Part shown: piece by piece, positions 8,264-13,568 of the stretch
Position numbering within the stretch: the stretch's first letter is position 1
Layout of the letters: each line of letters opens with the position of its first letter
Notes under the pieces: model-generated
Told to the model about the DNA's origin: nothing
Database searches by the model: none
The model's input: the letters and a program-made list of their open reading frames with translations, nothing else
Origin: Saksenaea vasiformis B4078
Taxonomy: Eukaryota; Mucoromycota; Mucoromycetes; Mucorales; Saksenaeaceae
NCBI GenBank assembly: GCA_000697055.1
Contig: JNDT01001369.1
Coordinates: 1-13,568 of the forward strand
Direction of reading: 5' to 3'
Length of the DNA: 13,568 nucleotides
Made by a program: the position numbers and the translations under genes

Positions 8264-8661
8264 TTGTCAGAATAGATATCAGTTTATATAAGATTTTATA
8301 AGTCTAATAATAAGAACCTAAAAGTCTTCAAAGTTATATTATAACTTTGAAAAATATATTATATCAAAGTAATATCTTTTATTAATCTACTTAAAAAAAT
8401 AAAAAAAATAAAAATAAAGTAAAATTAATATTATAAATAAAAGAAAATAATAAGACAAGACTATTACAAAGTAAAAATTAGTATATTATAATATTATTCA
8501 ATTGAAGCTATTATTTCTTTTATTATTTCAGATAATATTAGACTTAATAAATAACTATAAAATAAGGCTAGATAAATATACTTTACAAAATCAATTATCA
8601 AAAATGAAAAAAGTATAAAAGGTCGCAAAGAATTTTGTGCGCTTTGCAGGATTAACACCTT
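8264..8661. other. AT-rich intergenic stretch upstream of tRNA-Lys
   Basis: The sequence is mostly A and T, with an A-rich run near 8392-8420 and no coding frame. An inverted GCAAAG/CTTTGC pair lies near 8624-8648, just before the tRNA. No repeat boundary other than the chromovirus LTR edge at 8263 is recognisable. Confidence 0.5.
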
Positions 8662-8733
8662 GCCTTGCTAGCTCAATGGCAGAGCGTGAGACTCTTAATC
8701 TCAAGGTTGGGGGTTCGACCCCCCCGTAGGGCT
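8662..8733 (+). tRNA. tRNA-Lys (anticodon CUU)
   Basis: The acceptor GCCTTGC pairs with GTAGGGC (two G-U). The D-arm is GCTC-AATGGCA-GAGC. The anticodon stem TGAGA/TCTCA is perfect around CTCTTAA, giving anticodon CTT. The variable loop is AGGTT, and the T-arm is GGGGG-TTCGACC-CCCCC. It has no intron. The one oddity is a T at the discriminator position (8733), where lysine tRNAs normally have a purine. The gene may still work, or it may be a decaying extra copy. A probable solo LTR begins about 20 bp downstream. Confidence 0.93.
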
Positions 8734-8734
8734 C

Positions 8735-8739
8735 TTTTT
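8735..8739 (+). terminator. Pol III terminator of tRNA-Lys
   Basis: A TTTTT run begins two bases after the discriminator position. Confidence 0.85.
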
Positions 8740-8753
8740 AAGATTTTGTCATG

Positions 8754-9044
8754 TGTCGTTTCCGTGGGGTGTCTGTACACAACTACTGTTTTGGCTATAA
8801 GTCCAATCAAGCTGGTAAGGGATCACCAAAGATAATCGTAAACAGAAGAAATAAAAATAAGATAAACGGATGATGATCTTTATTGCACAAACTACGCGGG
8901 ATATTTATATACATTATTTTTTCTATTGTTTTCTATGAACGGAAGATGCGAGAAGTGTCTAAGAACTTCTTGGAAGTTAATTGCAACTTCGAGAACTTCC
9001 TGGAAGTTCTTCGGTAAAATAATTTTGTGGGTAAGGGTCTGACA
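8754..9044 (-). mobile_element. Probable solo LTR (TGTC/GACA ends) downstream of tRNA-Lys
   Basis: It starts TGTCGTTTCC and ends GGGTCTGACA. The flanks are CATG at 8750-8753 and CATGT at 9045-9049, a 4- or 5-bp target duplication. On the minus strand TATATAAATAT (8911-8901) is followed by AATAAA (8884-8879), then GATCATCATCC, like the element at 944-1529. It is 291 bp and has no coding frame. The minus-strand orientation points its promoter toward the tRNA. The mariner at 9056 inserted just beyond its right flank. Confidence 0.58.
8962..9010. repeat. Pair of GAACTTCC/GGAAGTTC palindromes
   Basis: AGAACTTCCTGGAAGTTCT at 8992-9010 is a perfect 9+1+9 palindrome. A close imperfect copy lies at 8962-8980, 30 bp upstream, with a half copy (GCAACTTCG) between. 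In the minus-strand LTR reading they sit upstream of the TATA box, so they could be binding sites for a dimeric regulator. Confidence 0.7.
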
Positions 9045-9055
9045 CATGTATTGTA

Positions 9056-9228
9056 CAGTATTTTAACTTGGAATTGAGACGAATTTGCATTTTTTTTAGA
9101 CCAATCAATTTTTATTTTTAGACGATTACAAATCTTTTGGGACGAAATGACCTTCCTAATTTAGACGAATGTCTTCTTTTTTGAGACGCGCTTTATTTTT
9201 TTTGAGACTATTAAGCAGTTTATTGAGA
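9056..9228 (+). repeat. Left terminal inverted repeat of the mariner, eight phased AGAC motifs
   Basis: The repeat matches the right end after inversion, except for an extra 43 bp at about 9152-9195. AGAC (once GGAC) starts at 9077, 9098, 9120, 9140, 9163, 9184, 9205 and 9226. Steps are 20-23 bp, about two DNA turns. Confidence 0.88.
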
Positions 9229-9297
9229 CAACATGCCCTACTTCAAGCTGACCTCTTTTTGCAGGCACTGATCCCAATAAGTCTCAGCATGTCTTAT

Positions 9298-10599
9298 TCA
9301 ACCTTGACAATTGGCTGTAGTGATTGTCTTGCATGCCTCAGCAATACGTGGCGTGAGCATGTCAGATTTGTCGAGCGGGTTTCTTCTGATGTTCTTCTTA
9401 ATCTTGGACCAGCACTCTTCAATAGGGTTCAAAAATGGCGAATATGGCGGCATAAACAAAGGCTTATAGCCGCGCTTGTTGATAGCATCCACAACAAAGC
9501 GAGAGTGATGGATTCTGCAATTATCCATTACAATAAACATATTCTTCATATTATGTTTATCCAGGATGTCCATCACCATCTCCATAAACTGGACAATATG
9601 ATAAGTTGTGGTGCCTTTCTTAAGTTTTGCTAGTTTTGCATCGTTTTGGGCCCCAATTTTTCTCTTCTTGGAACGAGTCGACTCAGGAAACTCCTTCTCA
9701 ATCTTCTTTAACGGCTCCACCTTTGAGAAGCAGACCCTCCCAAAGGGAGAGATACAACCCACGATGCTGATATTTACGCCCTTCTGGGTGTGCACTTTTA
9801 CAACAGCAGGATCCCCAACCCTTGACCATGCACGGCCTCTCATCAATTGTGAATGGAAGCCTGCTTCATCAACAAACACGCAATTCTGTTGGAAATTGAT
9901 GTTGGCAGCTTTCCATTGACTGATAATGTCGAACTGCAGCTCAATAGTTCTTGGAGAATCGCGGGCCAAAGTGTACTTGGTTGCCTGCTTCAACGAGATC
10001 GTGCACTTCTCCCGAATATGCTTATAAAGGCCAGGAATGGATATTTCAAGGCCCTCAAAATGCTCACAGAGCTTCTGTTTTGCTTCTGCAAGAACAATTG
10101 ATGGATTATCATCAAATAACTTAACCAAAAAAGCTGAATGCTCAGGAAACAACTTTTTTGGCTCTTGCTTAAGTTGCTTCTTTACGCTTCCAGGAAGAAC
10201 TGTTCCAGAACCGGAGTTGAACTCGTTTAGCAACCTGTAAGCAGAGCTACGAGGTATGCCGAATTGCTCTGCTGCCTTCGGCACTGTGAGTCCTTGTTCT
10301 TGAACTAAACTGATGAAGCGCGCAATCTGCTCCTCGCCGTATTTTTTGTATTTTAGCCGTGTTGTAATGGCTACTTCCTTGAAGTCCTCAACGAGGCTGT
10401 CTACTGCTTCTTCTACTGCTTCTTCTACTGCTTCGGTTACTGCTTCGTCTACTGCAGCCGGCTTTGTCTCAGGTTCAGGAACACCATCGAATTCGACGAG
10501 CATCTCGATTGGACCATACTCATCAAAGTCCATCTCATCTGCGCTCTCATAATAGGCTAGGGAGGGGTTCCCAGCAGGGTTGTAGTGAATGAAGTCCAT
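9298..10599 (-). CDS. Tc1/mariner-family DD34E transposase
   Basis: This is an intact 433-aa frame. Residues 1-75 are acidic, with an AVxEAVEEAV repeat. A helix-turn-helix lies at about 84-127 (KYGEEQIARF ... VPKAAEQFGIPRSSAYRLL), as expected for binding the terminal repeats. The catalytic core shows D244 (VFVDEAGFH), D359 (FIVMDNCRIHH) and E394 (PYSPFLNPIEECW). There are 34 residues between the last two, so the triad is DD34E, DDE_3 type. A Lys-rich insert at about 305-330 (with SKKRK, a possible nuclear signal) lengthens the first D-D interval. The protein would cut and paste the element at TA sites. The ATG at 10599 gives the full acidic leader; no upstream start is plausible because the terminal repeat begins close by. 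No intron is needed and no key residue is missing. Confidence 0.95.
   Translation of the reverse strand: MDFIHYNPAGNPSLAYYESADEMDFDEYGPIEMLVEFDGVPEPETKPAAVDEAVTEAVEEAVEEAVDSLVEDFKEVAITTRLKYKKYGEEQIARFISLVQEQGLTVPKAAEQFGIPRSSAYRLLNEFNSGSGTVLPGSVKKQLKQEPKKLFPEHSAFLVKLFDDNPSIVLAEAKQKLCEHFEGLEISIPGLYKHIREKCTISLKQATKYTLARDSPRTIELQFDIISQWKAANINFQQNCVFVDEAGFHSQLMRGRAWSRVGDPAVVKVHTQKGVNISIVGCISPFGRVCFSKVEPLKKIEKEFPESTRSKKRKIGAQNDAKLAKLKKGTTTYHIVQFMEMVMDILDKHNMKNMFIVMDNCRIHHSRFVVDAINKRGYKPLFMPPYSPFLNPIEECWSKIKKNIRRNPLDKSDMLTPRIAEACKTITTANCQG
10402..10455. repeat. 12-bp minisatellite within the transposase gene
   Basis: TACTGC recurs at 10402, 10414, 10426, 10438 and 10450, exactly 12 bp apart, in a TACTGCTTCTTC-like unit. 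On the coding strand it gives the acidic AVxE repeat near residues 50-68. Confidence 0.85.
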
Positions 10600-10627
10600 T
10601 TAGTTTTTAGATTTTAGACGAAAAAGA

Positions 10628-10757
10628 TCTCAATAAACTGCTTAATAGTCTCAAAAAAAAGGTCATTTCGTCCCAAAAGATTTGTAATCGTCTAAAAATA
10701 AAAATTGATTGGTCTAAAAAAAATGCAAATTCGTCTCAATTCCAAGTTAAAATACTG
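10628..10757 (-). repeat. Right terminal inverted repeat of the mariner
   Basis: It is the inverse of the left repeat, with GTCT or GTCC at 10733, 10712, 10690, 10670 and 10648 and a degenerate ATCT at 10627. The two units corresponding to 9163 and 9184 are absent. Confidence 0.88.
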
Positions 10758-10766
10758 TACTTCTTT

Positions 10767-10880
10767 TGTCATTGTTGTCGCATCGTTGTGTCATCGCCTG
10801 ATTTCGTGCGACCGGGTTCAAACACCGCTCCGATTGTGACAAGCGCTCTGACCATCACACCACACTCGGATCAATGTGCA
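10767..10880 (-). other. tRNA-like / SINE-like relic
   Basis: On the minus strand GTGGTGTGATGGTCAGAGC resembles a tRNA A box and D-arm. TTGTCACAA sits at the anticodon position, and GTGTTTGAACCC is close to a B box, at roughly tRNA spacing. The stems do not pair, so this is not a functional tRNA. It could be a tRNA-derived SINE or a decayed tRNA-Asp-like gene. The left part (plus strand from 10767, TGTCATTG, then TCGCATCGTTG) matches the inner right end of the element at 944-1529, so part of this may be an LTR terminus. The stretch is cut on the right by the L1 insertion at 10894. Confidence 0.35.
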
Positions 10881-11183
10881 TCATCATTGACGTTGTGGAG
10901 TGCTATTTTTTTGCTCTAAAGACAATCTCACCTGCTACTTTTTTTTTTTATCAAAAACACCGTTGTGAACATTTATATTAGTTTTATTCCCTTTATTTCC
11001 CTATTCTCTTATCTTTATTTTTGTCATTGCGTATGTATTAACAGAAGAAATAACAAGGATCAGGATAACAAAAGTACAACGCGCATAAAGAAACTACCAG
11101 AGAATACACACAGAACGATTGCCGCCATACAAATTAAAGACCGCTGATCACATGCTCTCAACCAACATGAAAGAAAAGCCTCC

Positions 11184-11296
11184 GTAGTAACCTGGGTAAA
11201 TCGAAAATGAAGCAACACGGGTAAATTGAAAACGAAGCACCTCAGGTTTACTGAAAACGAAGCAACTCAGGTTTACTAAACATCAAGCGTTTAGTT
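11184..11296 (+). repeat. 25-bp-period motif array in L1 copy C
   Basis: Motifs start at 11184 (GTAGTAACCTGGG), 11209 (GAAGCAACACGGG), 11234 (GAAGCACCTCAGG) and 11259 (GAAGCAACTCAGG), with a remnant at 11284. Every step is exactly 25 bp. The spacers of this copy resemble each other (ending GAAAAC or similar) more than those of copies A and B. Confidence 0.78.
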
Positions 11297-11346
11297 TTCT
11301 TATCTCCCTTCAACTTTTATTTTCTTTCTTGTATCGATCTATTTTG

Positions 11347-11376
11347 TATAAATACCCCCTCATTTCAATGAATAAA
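11347..11376 (+). promoter_or_regulatory. LTR core promoter and poly(A) signal, L1 copy C
   Basis: TATAAATACCCC starts at 11347 and AATAAA is at 11371-11376. Confidence 0.55.
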
Positions 11377-11522
11377 ATATCAGGTTATCAGAACACAATT
11401 TTCTCTTGGTCTACTCTAGCCATCTCTAAAGGTCATTTCCAAAGGTTATCTACAAGCCGCCTTTTATTGCTCTGCCTCCGTTGGTTATTCTCAAGAAACC
11501 ACCATTAACCAGAATCTGCTGA

Positions 11523-12172
11523 TTCTTTTCTTTTTCTTTTTCTCTATTTTTTTTTACCCGATTGATTTACAAGCGACGCTGATTCCGCTATCTCTTTTTA
11601 TTTTCTTTTACATTTTCTTTTACATTTTCTCTTCTCTTTACCGAAATTCTATATTTCTTCTGATCCAACTCGCTGATCACCCGAGAAATATCTCTATTTC
11701 ATCTCCATACATCTCTAATTGATAGAATCAATACGAGAACAAAGGTAACCATACCAACGATTTTACTGACAATTATACTCTTTTTCAAACAGATCTCTTT
11801 ATATATTGTCGATCCAGACAACAGTTACTCTATTTTATCTTTTCTTTTCTTTTTCTTTTTCTCTATTTTTTTTTACCCGATTGATTTACAAGCGACGCTG
11901 ATTCCGCTATCTCTTTTTATTTTCTTTTACATTTTCTTTTACATTTTCTCTTCTCTTTACCGAAATTCTATATTTCTTCTGATCCAACTCGCTGATCACC
12001 CGAGAAATATCTCTATTTCATCTCCATACATCTCTAATTGATAGAATCAATACGAGAACAAAGGTAACCATACCAACGATTTTACTGACAATTATACTCT
12101 TTTTCAAACAGATCTCTTTATATATTGTCGATCCAGACAACAGTTACTCTATTTTATCTTTTCTTTTCTTTT
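11523..12172 (+). repeat. Perfect 319-bp tandem duplication inside L1 copy C
   Basis: 11523-11841 is repeated as 11842-12160, and identity continues to 12172. I found no difference between the units on reading through. Both junctions lie in TTTTCTTTTC-type tracts, which suggests slippage or unequal exchange at the simple repeat. Copies A and B have one unit only. Confidence 0.93.
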
Positions 12173-12373
12173 CCTCAAGCTTTACTGCTTATCCAAGTCT
12201 TGGTGTTTGACTCAAATCCACACCTGGTGCTCACACAAACCGAACTCTTTTTATCTACCGAAGCTACCTCTTTCTATATTTTACTAGCTATCTCTGTCAT
12301 CAAATTTACGCTTAGACACTACCTGGAAACATCTCTACTTATACCGACAAGTCAAAAATACAGCGTAACAACG

Positions 12374-13568
12374 TTAATAGTTATTTATCTGTACCTTAGC
12401 AATTGTTCCGGAAATACCATCAAGGCCGTAGATATCATCAATGTCATCGATGTTATCATTTTCTTGCGGCGGGAAGGCCCGAAGGGCAGTGAGCAAATCT
12501 TGAACGGCGAGATTGATTATGTGTGCAACACAACGGTTGTGTTGTCGGCGTGGATCAAAACGGATTCCCCAGTTCGGCCACTGTTCCGCAAGCACTTCAA
12601 TCATACGAGTATTGCTACTAGCGTTATCTGTAGTAATGGCAAGTATCTAAACATAAAAAGGTTGTGAGAAATTTGAGTAGCTGTATAGATGCACCTACTT
12701 TGGAACTGATGCGGAGCTCTTCCATGGAAGCCATCAGAGCGGTGGCCATAGCTTCTCCTGTATGTCTACCTTCAACGCGTACAAAATCCAGCAGGACAGT
12801 TTGCAAGCGCCAATTGCTATCAACGTAGTGACCGGTGATGCCCAGGAATCCATAGTAATTCGGCGATGTCCACATGTCCAAAGTGAAATTTTTGATTCGA
12901 GTGACTATTATGCAGTAGTAATATTAGCAACGATTTATATTTTGGCAATTATGACTTTGCACTTACGGACAGTTTCTTAATTAGTGCCACTCGCTCGTTT
13001 CGGAAACTCTTCATTATATCGTCCTTGAGAGTATCAGCGCTGATGACAATTGCCTGTGGTCGCAAAGTCGTGATCATGGTGCGGAACGCAGGTGATTCCA
13101 CTTCGGAAAATGGCTGATCATTACGAACGATCCATTCTCTCATATCGCGACGGAAAGCAGCATTGTCAAACCGATCACTGCGAATGTAACAAATCAATTA
13201 CCGAATTCCATTGCAACCATCCAGTAACTTACCGCTCTACAAAGTTATCGAGGGGTCCTGCCTGTTGGACATTGTCGTTAAGCTCATTCCATTCTTTTCT
13301 ATGATAAGTTTTTAGATCGCTTCTCATGAGCTTGGTGCTACTATCATGTGCCTTGACAATGGAATTGCCCTTTTTCCTGTTGATTTGTTTAGATTCAATG
13401 ATATCTAGAGGTATGTACACTTACGCTGGGTTGGCATGGCACATACGGCATCTGGCTTTGCGTTCCTTTGGTACTCCCCAGTCCAGGCGAACGAAATACG
13501 GAGAGTATTTCCATGAAGGGTCCACGTCCTCCATGACAGTATCTCGCGTGGTGGGTTGAGAGGCAGTG
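12374..13568 (-). pseudogene. hAT-family transposase, 5' half, spliced, frameshifted and truncated
   Basis: Minus-strand exons: 13568-13425 (open upstream; possible ATG at 13534), 13376-13233, 13177-12967, 12904-12699 and 12646 to about 12395. Introns are 13424-13377, 13232-13178, 12966-12905 and 12698-12647, all GT..AG, 48-62 nt. The product starts with a BED-type zinc finger: CRMCHA, then LKTYH, with D where one histidine is usual. Then come the hAT blocks LDMWTSPN, GITGHYVDSNWRLQ, LAITTDNASSNTRMI and RCVAHIINLAVQDLL. Three junctions keep the frame. After the third intron the frame gives SLESKISL, then must shift near 12880-12885 to read LDMWTSPN, so there is an indel. The C-terminal catalytic and dimerisation parts are absent, and the sequence beyond the adjoining L1 LTR is unrelated. 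It would have been a DNA-cutting transposase; now it is a relic. Confidence 0.88.

Larger units (their letters stand above)
9054..10759 (-). mobile_element. Complete Tc1/mariner-type transposon
   Basis: The element proper is 9056-10757 (1702 bp), beginning CAGTATTTTAAC and ending GTTAAAATACTG, with a TA target duplication at 9054-9055 and 10758-10759. Long inverted repeats (173 bp left, 130 bp right) flank one intact transposase gene. The outer about 100 bp of the two repeats appear identical or nearly so by eye, apart from the length of one T run. Base composition is more GC-rich than the surroundings. Intact ends, target duplication and open reading frame suggest a recent and possibly autonomous insertion. 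Confidence 0.95.
10894..12370 (+). mobile_element. Solo L1 LTR, copy C
   Basis: It runs TGTGGAGTGC to ATACAGCGTAACA, collinear with copy B. The target duplication is ACGT(T), at 10890-10894 and 12371-12375. It contains the motif array (11184-11296), TATAAATACCCC (11347) and AATAAA (11371-11376), then the pyrimidine-rich tract. It is 1477 bp because of an internal 319-bp duplication. It inserted at the very end of what remains of the hAT gene, and the stop codon of that reading frame overlaps the duplication. A 60-codon frame at 10965-11147 parallels 4704-4886 but shows no sign of protein-level constraint. Confidence 0.92.

Noticed and set aside
8962..9010. Heat shock elements
   Set aside because: The GAACTTC spacing leaves only one base between GAA and TTC, not the two required in GAAnnTTC repeats.
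9169..10552. Several plus-strand frames of 67-154 codons
   Set aside because: They are antisense to the clearly conserved mariner transposase.
12125..12667. 180-codon plus-strand frame
   Set aside because: It runs from the L1 LTR across its boundary into the antisense of hAT exons, so it is a chance frame spanning two unrelated elements.

Overview
The window is eukaryotic, gene-poor and almost entirely built of transposable elements, most likely from a fungus. The evidence is a spliced hAT transposase with 48-62 nt GT..AG introns, two nuclear-type tRNA genes with T4/T5 Pol III terminators, a Ty3/gypsy chromovirus and a Tc1/mariner element. The style of the reverse transcriptase suggests an early-diverging (Mucoromycota-like) fungus, but that is inference. 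I see no ordinary host protein-coding gene.

Layout, left to right. 1-883: the 3' part of a long LTR (family L1, + strand). 944-1529: a probable solo LTR. 1560-1633: tRNA-Asn(GUU), minus strand. 1634-3096: very AT-rich DNA holding a heavily mutated solo LTR of a 362-bp family (1973-2334). 3097-8263: a decayed minus-strand chromovirus with two 242-bp LTRs (3097-3338 and 8022-8263). Its gag-protease-RT frame runs from about 7952 down to 4193, and its chromodomain lies at 3544-3826. It is interrupted by a 362-family LTR (3832-4192), at which the RNase H and integrase core were lost, and by a solo L1 LTR (4634-6155), which itself carries another 362-family solo LTR (5608-5969). 8264-8661: AT-rich DNA. 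8662-8733: tRNA-Lys(CUU). 8754-9044: a probable solo LTR just downstream of that tRNA. 9056-10757: a complete mariner with an intact 433-aa transposase. 10767-10880: a tRNA-like or SINE-like stretch. 10894-12370: another solo L1 LTR containing a perfect 319-bp tandem duplication. 12374 to the window end: the 5' half of a spliced, frameshifted and 3'-truncated hAT transposase, minus strand.

The order of events can be partly read. The chromovirus came first, an L1 element then landed between its protease and RT, and a 362-family element then landed inside that L1 LTR. Removing the L1 insertion and one target duplication restores the pol reading frame. The chromovirus frame has eight stop codons but no detectable frameshift. 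Its two LTRs differ, by eye, only by transitions (24 of 24 in about 213 bp). Together these point to C-to-T hypermutation like RIP or methylcytosine deamination. The mariner, the hAT and the L1 copy at 10894-12370 look much less affected.

Two regulatory architectures stand out. L1 LTRs carry a 13-bp motif repeated at an exact 25-bp period upstream of the TATA box. The mariner inverted repeats carry an AGAC motif about every 21 bp, and one end has lost exactly two units.
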